64,000 bases of DNA, from contig NZ_VCRA01000009.1 in NCBI RefSeq assembly GCF_005938385.1, positions 124,001 through 188,000 on the forward strand, read 5' to 3'. The first letter of the stretch is position 1, and each line of letters begins with the position of its first letter. The notes below the pieces were generated by a model that saw only the letters and a list, made by a program, of their open reading frames with translations, was not told where the DNA came from and did no database searches. The stretch is from Paenibacillus mesophilus (lineage in GTDB: Bacteria > Bacillota > Bacilli > Paenibacillales > NBRC-103111). The translations under genes and the position numbers were made by a program. Positions 47,457 to 56,049 of this stretch are shown piece by piece.

Positions 47457-47493
47457 TGCATTTTATGGTGGAACAAATAAAGAGATGACTTAT

Positions 47494-47790
47494 TCAGTCA
47501 TCTCTCGTCGGCGCGGCCGACAAATGAAAAAAGATATCTTCACCTTTGGCGTCGAGCGTCAAGTTCCGGTTGTCCAAAAACCACAGATCCGCTTCCTCCA
47601 TGTAAAACGTAAGCTTGCCGGCAACGGTCTCGATCCCGATATGGATCGGCTTGCCGCTCATAATGCCGAGCGCGTAAGGATCTTCTCCGCCGCCGGCGTA
47701 TCGGACGTACACCCGGACGTATTCCCCTTCGCGAAAACCCCATTCCTTCGTAAAGCAGTGTACGGCCGCATCGGTTACGATCAGATTCAT
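47494..47790 (-). CDS. HesB/IscA-like fold protein, YneR type
   Basis: A 98-residue protein starting MNLIVTDAAVHCFTKEWGF, then VRVYVRYAGGGEDPYALGI and a strand-rich end with LTFYMEEADLWFLD. It matches YneR-type HesB-fold proteins, which lack the three cluster cysteines. The start is the ATG at 47790, and a MGNVQ extension is also possible. It is convergent with the c-di-GMP-controlled gene. Confidence 0.75.
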   Translation of the reverse strand: MNLIVTDAAVHCFTKEWGFREGEYVRVYVRYAGGGEDPYALGIMSGKPIHIGIETVAGKLTFYMEEADLWFLDNRNLTLDAKGEDIFFHLSAAPTRDD

Positions 47791-47949
47791 CTGGACATTC
47801 CCCATTTCGCGAGTTGCCGATTTTGGTTCAATACCTTGCATTTGGCGGGATTGCTTCGTGCACCGTTAACTTATTATGGGAATAGTTCGGCTCGTTTGTC
47901 AATGTATAGCTCCGGATGAACGCTTTACCTATTGTGGCCGACTTGCCTT

Positions 47950-48056
47950 TGTATTAATACCAAATTGTACCGTTAAGGACAAATAAGTATCAACTATTGC
48001 CAATTTATACCATTTATTACAAATTAATATCAACTATTACCAATTTGTACCGTAGA
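47950..48056. repeat. AT-rich direct repeats before the NlpC/P60 gene
   Basis: TATCAACTATTRCCAATTTR recurs at about 47985 and 48029, and a partial TACCAAATTGTACCGTT is at about 47960. The stretch is AT-rich unlike its surroundings. It could be a promoter or binding-site array. Confidence 0.6.
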
Positions 48057-48133
48057 TGCCACTCCCGCAAACGGGCTCTTGCCGGACGAACTCTATACGG
48101 ATACAAGTACAGCCGTGTGGAGGGAGCACCTTT

Positions 48134-48922
48134 ATGAGGAAAACATGGATTACGGTCGGCTTGGCCGGTTTGGCCGGCCTTTCGTTTATGGTCAATGTCG
48201 CCTTCGCAACCGGGGTGGCCAAGGTCGAGCTCGACGCCGTTCCGTTCCGGTGGATGGTCGGAGGGAAGACGTTCAGCTCCGAGACGCCTTATAACGACGG
48301 CGAAACGAATTTGCCGTCGAGTCTGAATTACAAGGGTACGACTTACGTGCCGATACGGCTCGCCGCCCAATCGCTCGGCTACCGGGTGGAGTGGAACGAT
48401 AAAACGAAGACGGCGGTCGTTTCCGCGGAAAACGAAGACGATCCGATGGCCGACCAGCCGGACTCGAACGGCAATTATCCGAATTACAAGTTTGTCCCGG
48501 CGCAAGCGGATGCACCCGCCTGGGAACGCAAAGCGGACACCATCTTAACGCTCGGCATGACGTATATGGGAACGCCGTACGATTTCGGAGCGCCTTTGGG
48601 CCAAACCGAGTCGTTCGACTGCTCTTCGTTTCTGAATTACATATTCGGGGAGAAAGGCATCAAGCTGCCTAGAAATTCTCGCCAGCAAAGCGAGGTCGGA
48701 ACCGAAATCGGCCTGGACCAAATCCGCAAAGGCGATTTGCTGTTCTTCACGACGCCGAAGCGGAAGGATAAAACCGGGACGGAGCGGATCGGGCACGTAT
48801 CCGTCTATTTGGGCGACAACAAGATGCTGCATACGTATCGGACGGGCATCGGCGTCGTCGTATCCGAGCTGGACGAACGCTGGAAGGGAAGACTGATTAA
48901 AGGGAAGCGGGTTATCCAGTAA
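48134..48922 (+). CDS. exported NlpC/P60 peptidase with copper-amine-oxidase-type N-terminal domain
   Basis: A 262-residue protein. A signal peptide (ITVGLAGLAGLSFMVNVAFA) is followed by a stalk domain (YVPIRLAAQSLGYRVEWND) of the kind found in copper amine oxidase N-terminal repeats, then an NlpC/P60 domain. The catalytic cysteine is in SFDCSSFLNY, and the histidine is in RIGHVSVYLGD. It cleaves peptidoglycan peptides at the cell surface. The start follows GGAGGGAG. Direct repeats lie just upstream. Confidence 0.9.
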   Translation: MRKTWITVGLAGLAGLSFMVNVAFATGVAKVELDAVPFRWMVGGKTFSSETPYNDGETNLPSSLNYKGTTYVPIRLAAQSLGYRVEWNDKTKTAVVSAENEDDPMADQPDSNGNYPNYKFVPAQADAPAWERKADTILTLGMTYMGTPYDFGAPLGQTESFDCSSFLNYIFGEKGIKLPRNSRQQSEVGTEIGLDQIRKGDLLFFTTPKRKDKTGTERIGHVSVYLGDNKMLHTYRTGIGVVVSELDERWKGRLIKGKRVIQ

Positions 48923-48965
48923 AACGGTCGTCTGCGCGACGATATTTTGCGGATTTCCCCGTATG

Positions 48966-49008
48966 CAACCGTAAAGGAGCAGGCCCATGAAAAAATTCAT
49001 GGGCCTGT
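48966..49008 (+). terminator. hairpin after the NlpC/P60 gene
   Basis: CAGGCCCATG-aaaaaatt-CATGGGCCTG; few Ts follow, so termination is uncertain. Confidence 0.45.
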
Positions 49009-49154
49009 GTCTGTATGATAAGGCGCATCCACTACAGTGTAGTGGTCGCCCATCCTCGAAATAGGTGGGCCGCTCCGGCCGAGGCCGTAAAACCGGATTT
49101 CGGGTGAAAACGTATACTAAGGTAAATGGATGGATCGACAAGGAGGAAGCCGTT

Positions 49155-50462
49155 ATGGAACAAGATCGGAAACGGCGGAACGCGGCGCTCGGCAAAAAGC
49201 TGCTTCGGCTGCACGCATGGAACGGTTGGCTCGTATTGGTGCTGGCGATTACCGGGATCGTTCTGTTCATTCCGGCGCTCCGCGGGGAATTCAGCATCGT
49301 CCGGGTTACCTTGAAGCAAGCTCATATTATTCTCGGGATTATTTCGGCGGTCGTGGTGCTGCTGTACGTCCCCACCATGAGCAAGCATCTGAAGCAGCTT
49401 CGGGGAAAGCCGCGCCAGCAGTGGAATTTGGCGATCGTGCTGGCACTCTTGGCCGGCTGGATCGTGTCCGGATTTGTGCTATGGCAGTTCCGTTCGCTTC
49501 CTCCGGTCCTGACGAACGCCGCGCTGTGGGTTCACGATCTGCTTACATGGGTCGGCGTGCCTTACGCCGTCTTTCATGCGGTTACGCGCAGCCGCTGGCT
49601 GCGGGTGAAACGCCCCGATGCAAGAGCGGGGAAGCGGCCGAACATCGACGCGTCAGAAGGCGCGCTGCCGGCGGTTCCGGTGCGGATGCGGATCGGGAAA
49701 GTAAGCGGCTGGCTACGAGATACGGCATACACCCGGCGCGCGTTCCTGACATGGTCGTTCGCCGGTGTCCTGCTGCTGCTGGTGGGTCCGAAGTTCGCGC
49801 GCTGGCTTTTCTCCGGCACGGGCATGGGGAAGGTGTCGCTGGAATCGGCCGCCGCCGACGTCAACCGGATGCTGCCGGCCCCGACTCCGCTTGCGGATTC
49901 GCTGAAGCCGATCGGCGGAGGGGGCAAGGGCGAATTCCGTATTTATACGGTTGTCGATATGCCCGAATTCGCATCGGATACGTGGAAGTTTTGGATAAGC
50001 GGCTTGGTCGACAAGCGGCTGGAGTGGAGCTGGGAGCAGTTTCTGCAAATTCCGCGCAAGGTGCAGGTCAGCAATTTTCACTGCGTCACCGGGTGGTCCG
50101 TGTACAGCACCACGTGGGAAGGGATTCCTCTGAAGCAGCTGCTGGCGATGGCGGGAGTCCAGCACAATGCGAAGTATGTGAAGTTTTATTCGGGAGACGG
50201 CGTCTACACGGACAGTCTGACGATGGAGCAGGCGAACCTAGACGACGTGATGGTCGCGGTCCTGATGGACGGGAAGCCGATCGTCCGCGATTTGGGCGGT
50301 CCGGTCCGCCTGCTCGTGCCGAAGATGTATGCCTACAAATCGGTAAAGTGGCTGCGCAACATCGAGCTGATCGAGCAGGAGCACATCGGATTTTGGGGGC
50401 GCAACGGATACGACCAGCATGCTTGGGTACCCGGACAGAAGCCGAAAAATGTATCGATCTAG
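49155..50462 (+). CDS. molybdopterin-dependent oxidoreductase fused to a membrane cytochrome-b561-like domain
   Basis: A 435-residue protein. Residues 15-135 form three or four helices with several histidines (LHAWNGWLVLVLAITGIVL and ALWVHDLLTWVGVPYAVFHAV), like a b-type cytochrome. A second helix near residue 195 leads to a sulfite-oxidase/MsrP-like domain from about residue 260. The molybdenum-binding cysteine is in SNFHCVTGWSV. The enzyme would reduce or oxidise a sulfoxide or sulfite at the outer face, with electrons through the membrane part. The ATG follows AAGGAGGAAGCC. Confidence 0.85.
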   Translation: MEQDRKRRNAALGKKLLRLHAWNGWLVLVLAITGIVLFIPALRGEFSIVRVTLKQAHIILGIISAVVVLLYVPTMSKHLKQLRGKPRQQWNLAIVLALLAGWIVSGFVLWQFRSLPPVLTNAALWVHDLLTWVGVPYAVFHAVTRSRWLRVKRPDARAGKRPNIDASEGALPAVPVRMRIGKVSGWLRDTAYTRRAFLTWSFAGVLLLLVGPKFARWLFSGTGMGKVSLESAAADVNRMLPAPTPLADSLKPIGGGGKGEFRIYTVVDMPEFASDTWKFWISGLVDKRLEWSWEQFLQIPRKVQVSNFHCVTGWSVYSTTWEGIPLKQLLAMAGVQHNAKYVKFYSGDGVYTDSLTMEQANLDDVMVAVLMDGKPIVRDLGGPVRLLVPKMYAYKSVKWLRNIELIEQEHIGFWGRNGYDQHAWVPGQKPKNVSI

Positions 50463-50470
50463 ATAAAGTG

Positions 50471-50501
50471 ACCGGGACGTCCGCGAGGGCGTCTTTTTGT
50501 T
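50471..50501 (+). terminator. terminator after the molybdoenzyme gene
   Basis: GGACGTCC-gcga-GGGCGTCT then TTTT. The next 370 bp up to lipL hold only the lipL promoter; I see no gene in them. Confidence 0.65.
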
Positions 50502-50800
50502 TGAATTTTTTTGGGGGGATGGCAGGTTGCCGGGCGATTTGCGAGAGAATTAGCGGTCTAATCCTTATCAATCAAGGAGTTTAAAACAAGCTGTCTGAGC
50601 AGAGGAAGGTATCTTTTCACTTGGAACGGCGTGCTTACGCTTCGCTATCAGTTAATCGACAGTCTCTCTACTATTTTCTATTCTACAGGGAAAGGGATTT
50701 TTGCCCAAAATAAAATGGTGCAATCTACTCCTATATGGTGTTCGGCAAGTTGCGATGTGCGAGTCAGACGCCTAGGGCACGTTCAAACTGCCGTCCGGGT

Positions 50801-50829
50801 TTGAACAATTCCCGTTTTCATGCTATTCT
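50801..50829 (+). promoter_or_regulatory. promoter of lipL
   Basis: TTGAAC (50801-50806), a 17-bp spacer, TATTCT (50824-50829), about 45 bp before the start. Confidence 0.6.
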
Positions 50830-50873
50830 CTAACTGGATTTCTTTCAAGTTACTTTCGGGGAGATGAGGAAAC

Positions 50874-51695
50874 ATGAGCGGACGGATACCGTCTCCTTTT
50901 TACATTCAAGATTCAAGCGAAAAAACGCTGCTGGGCGATATTTTATTCCCATTCGCTTATGACGAGCTGCTCTGTCAAAAGATCGGGGAAGGCGCATCCC
51001 CGTTCGTGCACATATGGAGGCACGAGAAAGCGGTCGTGCTCGGGTTGCGGGACCGCAGACTGCCTAACGTCGAGCACGCGCTCGAATGGCTGCGTCTGCA
51101 CGGCTATCAGGTCGGTGTGCGCAACTCGGGCGGAGCGGCGGTGTCGCTCGATCCGGGCATCGTCAACGTATCGATCGTGATGCCGAATCCGACGGGCAGA
51201 CTGGAGTTCAAGGAAGACTTCGAGCTGATGTATGCGCTCATCCGCGAAAGCTTCGCCAAGCTGGGGCTCGGTGCGGACAAAGGAGAAGTAAAGGGCTCTT
51301 ACTGCCCGGGTGAGTACGACGTCAGCGTGAACGGCCGTAAGCTGTGCGGCATTTCGCAGCGGCGCCAGACGAAGGCGTTTATCGTTAATGCGTTCATCGC
51401 CGTCGAAGGGCATGCCCACCGCCGCGGAGAGCTGATCCGCTCCTTCTATGAATTGGCGACGGGTGGGGACGAGTCGCAAGATGCGCCGGCCGTTCAGCCG
51501 GAAACAATGGCTACGCTGGCGGAGCTGGGCGGCTACGGCGTAACCGTCCGGACGTTTGTCCGGGCGTTGACGGAGACGTTGACGTCGTGGGGCGGAACGG
51601 TCGGACGTCACCCGGACAAGCCGTCGATGCAGGAGCTCGAGCGGATGGCGGCGACACTGCGCAACCGGTACGATCGCAAGGATCAGCAGGATTGA
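50874..51695 (+). CDS. lipL: octanoyl-[GcvH]:protein N-octanoyltransferase
   Basis: A 273-residue LipL (YwfL). It moves octanoyl from GcvH to the lipoyl domains of dehydrogenase E2 subunits. The catalytic cysteine is C144 in KGSYCPGEYDVSVNGRKLCG, as in B. subtilis LipL (Cys150), and VRNSGGAAVSLDPGIVN is also present. It is followed by palindromic repeats. It lies 3.3 kb before pdhA, which together with pdhC needs its product. It has its own promoter. Confidence 0.92.
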   Translation: MSGRIPSPFYIQDSSEKTLLGDILFPFAYDELLCQKIGEGASPFVHIWRHEKAVVLGLRDRRLPNVEHALEWLRLHGYQVGVRNSGGAAVSLDPGIVNVSIVMPNPTGRLEFKEDFELMYALIRESFAKLGLGADKGEVKGSYCPGEYDVSVNGRKLCGISQRRQTKAFIVNAFIAVEGHAHRRGELIRSFYELATGGDESQDAPAVQPETMATLAELGGYGVTVRTFVRALTETLTSWGGTVGRHPDKPSMQELERMAATLRNRYDRKDQQD

Positions 51696-51779
51696 ACTTA
51701 GTCCTAGTTCTGCAGAAGAAGTGTCATTTAGGCGCATGTTTTATGCATGCGTCTGCTTCTGCTGCCTCCGATGCTTCCA

Positions 51780-51964
51780 CGGAACAATGAGTTCCGCTAT
51801 TGCCCTTCGCAAGGCGGCTTTCAGGCCGTAACGGAACGCAGAGTTCCTCTATTCGCTAAATAACGGCGGAAACGGCTCTTTATTCTATGAATAAAGGAAC
51901 TCAAACTTCCTTTAAGCCTTGAATTGCCTGCCTAGTTCGGAGATAGCGGAACTGTTTGTTCCGC
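51780..51964. repeat. family IV palindromes, lipL side (4 copies)
   Basis: CGGAAC-aatga-GTTCCG (51780-51796), ACGGAAC-gcaga-GTTCC (51831-51847), AAAGGAACT...CTTCCTTT (51893-51913) and GCGGAAC-tgttt-GTTCCGC (51946-51964). The stems vary while staying mostly paired. They lie in the gap between lipL and the next gene. Confidence 0.75.
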
Positions 51965-51985
51965 ACGAAAGGTACACTCCCTACT

Positions 51986-52651
51986 TTACAGGAACAAATG
52001 CTTCCCATCCGGATTCAGGATATAGGACCGAACCCGTTTATCCCCCGAGTGGGGGAGCAAAACATTAGCCCGAACGAGCCTCTGCAGCAAGGTCCGCATG
52101 TACCTTGTGGTGATTCCGAGCTGTTCGCTCGCTTCGAACGGAGTAATCGCGTTCTGCCGCCGGATCGCAAATTGGATCAGCTCGTGTTCCTTCCGTGTCA
52201 ATAGGATGCGTTGTTGATCCCCGCCGAACCATGTTCCCATCCATTGCTGTATCATTTGCTGGCAGCGGCGAGGCTTCTCCATTACATCGTCGTACGAGAA
52301 ACGGATGACCCTCCACCCGTCGATCTGGAGATGGTTCTGCCGCATGAGCTGATCGGCGAATTGCGTGCGGGAGACGTCCCGCAGGTGAGGGCCGTAGCCG
52401 TCGATCTCCATGCACACCCGGTAAGGAAAGCGGATGTAAGCGAAGTCCAAGTAACGGGAGCCGTCCTTGAAATCGGACACTTCAAACTCCGGATGCAAAT
52501 AATCAAAGCTGCCCACGGCCGGCCACCATAAGCGCTGGAGAAAAGTCCGCTCGGCATGACCGTGACCATCGGTCAGCCTGCGAAGCCGTTCACCGCTGCG
52601 CAAGCGCGAATGCTTCTGCATAAAACGTTCATGAGCCTGTTCGAAACTCAA
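51986..52651 (-). CDS. PD-(D/E)XK-like (DUF559) nuclease with C-terminal winged helix
   Basis: A 221-residue protein. The N-terminal part is like DUF559/VSR-type nucleases: DFAYIRFPYRVCMEIDGYGP, then DQLMRQNHLQIDGWRVIRFS. The C-terminal 70 residues, HELIQFAIRRQNAITPFEA and TTRYMRTLLQRLVRANVLL, look like a winged helix. Start: TTG preceded by GGAAGGGAG, rather than the longer frame without a ribosome site. It may cleave or bind DNA. It stands between lipL and vanY. Confidence 0.65.
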   Translation of the reverse strand: MSFEQAHERFMQKHSRLRSGERLRRLTDGHGHAERTFLQRLWWPAVGSFDYLHPEFEVSDFKDGSRYLDFAYIRFPYRVCMEIDGYGPHLRDVSRTQFADQLMRQNHLQIDGWRVIRFSYDDVMEKPRRCQQMIQQWMGTWFGGDQQRILLTRKEHELIQFAIRRQNAITPFEASEQLGITTRYMRTLLQRLVRANVLLPHSGDKRVRSYILNPDGKHLFL

Positions 52652-52807
52652 GCCGCAACACTCCCTTCCATTGGCGCCGCGACGCAAAAAGCCGCTGCGT
52701 CACGAATAGCGACGAGCGGCGTGTGCTTCACGACCGATATTAAGATGATGATTCCATCCTAACGGATATCGAAAATATTGGCAACTGTCCCCTTCAAAAA
52801 ACACAAA

Positions 52808-53728
52808 TCACTTCGACACTGGAATCGCGTTCAGCATATACTCCTCAAGCGTAACGCCTTTCTCCGCGATCTCCTTCGCGGCCTTCGTCCCTACATACCG
52901 AAGGTGCCAAGGCTCGTACTGGTAGCCCGTAACATCCTCTTTGCCCTTCGGGTAACGGATAATGAAGCCGTGCTCGGCGGAATGCTCGGCGAGCCATTTC
53001 GCTTCCTTCGTGCCCCCGAAGCAGTCGGAGGCGGCGCATTTGCCGTCGCTGCCCGATACGTCCATCGCAAGCCCTGTTTGGTGCTCGCTGTGGCCGGGGA
53101 CGGCACTGTATTTGCGGGCGGCTTCTTCGCCGTCCTTCTTGACATAGTTTTCGAACAACGTTTTTTGCGTTGTCTGAGAGCGGTAGCCGGATACGCCGGC
53201 CAATGACACGCCGTCCTTCTTCGCTGCGGCGACCAGCTTCTCGAGCGCGCCGGCGGCTTCCTTGCGCATTAGCCGCTTTTCGTTTTTTTCTTGGAAAATA
53301 AACGGGATGTTCGGCTCGACGAGATCGTCCGGTTTGTAGTTGTCGGGCAGCTTGTAGGTTTTGTTGACCAGCACGGCGATGTCGGCAGGCTTGGCTACAA
53401 CCTGCACCGTTTTGCCGCCGTTCGGCGGGTTCTTCGCGTCGGGTGCCGTCGTTCCGTCTTTCGGCTTGTCGGCGCTGCCGGATGACGGCGGCGTTCCTGT
53501 CGAGGGTGTTCCGGCAGCAGAGCCGGCATCGCCCGTCTTCGGCGGGGGCGTCTGACCGGGAGTTCCGCTTCCCCCGCCTGTATTCGCGGAGGTGCCGGAA
53601 GACGCACCGGTTTCCCCTGCCGGTTTCGTATCCGCCGGAGCCGCTTGTTTATCCGCGCATGCGGAAAGTCCGACCAAGCAGCCGGCAAGCAGCAAGGCGG
53701 CTGTCGTTCGATTGAAATATCGTTTCAT
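52808..53728 (-). CDS. D-Ala-D-Ala carboxypeptidase (VanY-like, M15B) lipoprotein
   Basis: A 306-residue lipoprotein (lipobox GLSAC at about residue 18-22), then a Pro/Gly/Ser-rich linker, then an M15B domain. The zinc motif is SEHQTGLAMDVSGS and the last ligand is in EPWHLRYVG, with SGYRSQTTQKTLFENY before it. It trims D-alanine from peptidoglycan stems outside the cell. The start is the ATG at 53728, after GGGGAGG at a long spacing. Confidence 0.92.
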   Translation of the reverse strand: MKRYFNRTTAALLLAGCLVGLSACADKQAAPADTKPAGETGASSGTSANTGGGSGTPGQTPPPKTGDAGSAAGTPSTGTPPSSGSADKPKDGTTAPDAKNPPNGGKTVQVVAKPADIAVLVNKTYKLPDNYKPDDLVEPNIPFIFQEKNEKRLMRKEAAGALEKLVAAAKKDGVSLAGVSGYRSQTTQKTLFENYVKKDGEEAARKYSAVPGHSEHQTGLAMDVSGSDGKCAASDCFGGTKEAKWLAEHSAEHGFIIRYPKGKEDVTGYQYEPWHLRYVGTKAAKEIAEKGVTLEEYMLNAIPVSK

Positions 53729-53846
53729 GGCTGTCGTAATCCTCCCCATTGTCTTTGAAGCTGTATCGTATGTATTGACGTTCCGGAGCGGCGAGAAGTT
53801 ACACCGTGCCGAAGCTATCCAACAATTCCCGCCTGTACCTTATCGG

Positions 53847-54575
53847 TCATCCGAAGAAAATCTTTAAGCTTGTCGGAAGCTCCTTTTGCCAAAATCCCCA
53901 TGTATGCTTGCCATCCTTCTCCTCATAAAATAAATCCGTTTCCCGGGCTTCCAGCAGCTCGCGGGTGCGGCGGTTTTCCTCAAGGAAATCGAAAGTGCCG
54001 CGAGACGTCTCCACGGCCGTTTCCTGCAAGCCGATCAGCATGTACAGCTGAAGCCAAGATAAATCGCTCTCCGCCGCGATGCGGTCGCGGGTGCTTGCGA
54101 AGAAGGCGCCGGACAAGGATAAAACCCGGTTGAACAGCTGCGGATATTCGAGAGCGATGTGAAGCGATACCGTCCCCCCCAGCGAGTCGCCGGCGATGAC
54201 TCTGGCGGAACGTTCGCGTTTGGCGGGATAGCGGGCTTCGACATACGGTATGAGCTCCTCTGCGAAGAAACGGCAATAAGCGCCAAAACGCGACCCGTCG
54301 GGGGAATACTCCTCATTGCGCAGCTTCTTGTCCACATCCACTCCGACGATGAACGCCGGCTCCAGTCCTTCGTCCAAAATGAGCTTGGTCATATGAGTGG
54401 CCGTCCGGCCGAAATTGAAAAAATCTTCCCCGTCCTGACAATACAATACCGGATAAGTCAGAAGTTCGTTATAGCCCGGAGGAAGGTAAATTTTCACATT
54501 GCGGGTTTCCGACAGCAAGACGGAAGCGACTTCCTCTTTCATAATCGTTCGTTTCGTATAGCGGGTGTCGTCCAT
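53847..54575 (-). CDS. esterase of the alpha/beta hydrolase (Fes/EstD-like) family
   Basis: A 242-residue esterase with VKIYLPPGYNELLTYPVLY, then the elbow GDSLGG around the nucleophile serine, and a histidine near KHTWGFWQKEL. Fes/EstD relatives hydrolyse siderophore esters or simple esters. The substrate is unknown. The ATG follows GAAAGGAAACC. It stands alone; the 387-bp gap to pdhA follows on the right. Confidence 0.85.
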   Translation of the reverse strand: MDDTRYTKRTIMKEEVASVLLSETRNVKIYLPPGYNELLTYPVLYCQDGEDFFNFGRTATHMTKLILDEGLEPAFIVGVDVDKKLRNEEYSPDGSRFGAYCRFFAEELIPYVEARYPAKRERSARVIAGDSLGGTVSLHIALEYPQLFNRVLSLSGAFFASTRDRIAAESDLSWLQLYMLIGLQETAVETSRGTFDFLEENRRTRELLEARETDLFYEEKDGKHTWGFWQKELPTSLKIFFG

Positions 54576-54792
54576 GTCGCGGTTTCCTTTCGGGATTGAA
54601 TTTGCCTCGTTTCGTGTAAAATAATTATAACAGCGATGGCCGGGAAAAAGAAAAGACGGTAAATCGATTCGTTTCGGGAATACTGCATGCGTACCGGAAA
54701 AGCGGCCTTTCCTTGCAAACCGGACGACTTCGTCCGATGCTTGTCCGCTTTCGGCTGCAACGAAAAAGTTTGCAGGTTGGTGTAGATTTTTG

Positions 54793-54820
54793 TTGATCTG
54801 TACTATATAATGATTATGCT
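54793..54820 (+). promoter_or_regulatory. possible pdh promoter
   Basis: TTGATC (54793-54798), 16 bp, TATGCT (54815-54820). Other AT-rich candidates lie nearer pdhA, so this is tentative. In the rest of 54576-54963 I see no gene. Confidence 0.3.
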
Positions 54821-54963
54821 CTGTTACATATGCTGCCGGCTGTCAAATAAGGCATACTCAGGCAGAAGAGCATTTGTTGTTATGAAACAGAGTGGCTCAT
54901 ATACTATAACAGTTATCTATTCTGTATAACACGATAGGCAAATCTATTCAGAGGTGAAAAGCG

Positions 54964-56046
54964 ATGAGCAAGCCATTGTCCGAAGTTCGGATCGACGAAA
55001 TCAAGCCGTTGTCGGTTCTGTCTCCGAGCGGCGAAGTCGTCGATTCGGCAGCTTTGCCGAATTTGTCCGACGATCAATTAAAGGAACTGATGCGCCGCAT
55101 GGTGTTCACCCGCACATGGGATCAGCGCGCCGTGTCGCTCAGCCGTCAGGGACGGTTAGGATTTTTCGCGCCGGTATCCGGCCAGGAAGCTTCCATGATC
55201 GGGAGCGAATATGCACTCGACAAAGAGGACTGGGTATGCCCGGGTTACCGCGACATGCCGCAGCTCGTATGGCACGGGCTGCCGTTGTATCAGGCGTTCC
55301 TGTATTCCCGCGGTCATCAGCATGGCGGGCAAATTCCGGAAGGCGTCAATGTGCTGCTCCCGCAAATCATCATCGGGGCGCAAATCGTACAAGCTCCGGG
55401 CGTAGCCATGGGCTTGAAGCGCCGGGGCAAACAGAACATCGCGATCGCCTATACGGGCGACGGCGGCAGCTCCCAAGGGGATTTCTACGAAGGGATGAAC
55501 TTCGCCGGAGCGTTCAAGCTGCCATGCGTATTTTTCGTGCAAAATAACGGCTATGCGATCTCTACGCCTCGCGCGAAGCAGACGATGGCCTCAACAATCG
55601 CCCAAAAAGCGGTCGCAGCCGGAATTCGCGGCGTACAAATCGACGGCATGGACGTGCTCGCGGTGTACAAAGCCGTATCCGAAGCCCGCGCTCACGCGCT
55701 TGAAGGCGTTCCGACCTTGATCGAAGCGATCACTTACCGGTTCGGCCCGCACTCGATGTCCGGGGACGATCCGTCCAAATATAGAACGAAAGAAGAGTCC
55801 GGCGATTGGGAGCTTCGCGATCCGCTTGTCCGCTTCCGCAACTATTTGACCGGCAAAGGCTTGTGGAGCGAAGAGGAAGAGAACAAAGTGATCGAAGAAG
55901 CGAAGGAGCATGTGAACGAGCAGATCAAGAAAGCCGAAGAAACGGTCAAAATGACCGTTCCGGGCTTGATCGATACGATGTTCGAGACGACTCCGGCGCA
56001 TTTGGAAGAGCAAAAAGCTTGGTTTTCGGGCAAGGGGGGCAAGTAA
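54964..56046 (+). CDS. pdhA: pyruvate dehydrogenase E1 alpha
   Basis: A 360-residue subunit. The thiamine-diphosphate motif starts at GDGGSSQGDFYEGMNFAGAF and ends in VQNNGYAIS. With PdhB it decarboxylates pyruvate and passes the hydroxyethyl group to lipoyl-PdhC. The ATG follows GAGGTGAAAAG. It is the first gene of pdhABCD and lies 3 bp before pdhB. Confidence 0.96.
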   Translation: MSKPLSEVRIDEIKPLSVLSPSGEVVDSAALPNLSDDQLKELMRRMVFTRTWDQRAVSLSRQGRLGFFAPVSGQEASMIGSEYALDKEDWVCPGYRDMPQLVWHGLPLYQAFLYSRGHQHGGQIPEGVNVLLPQIIIGAQIVQAPGVAMGLKRRGKQNIAIAYTGDGGSSQGDFYEGMNFAGAFKLPCVFFVQNNGYAISTPRAKQTMASTIAQKAVAAGIRGVQIDGMDVLAVYKAVSEARAHALEGVPTLIEAITYRFGPHSMSGDDPSKYRTKEESGDWELRDPLVRFRNYLTGKGLWSEEEENKVIEEAKEHVNEQIKKAEETVKMTVPGLIDTMFETTPAHLEEQKAWFSGKGGK

Positions 56047-56049
56047 GTC

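Noticed and set aside
49130..50584. 484-codon plus-strand frame overlapping the molybdoenzyme gene
   Set aside because: It is a shifted reading of the real gene, with Arg/Gly/Ala-rich composition and no motifs.
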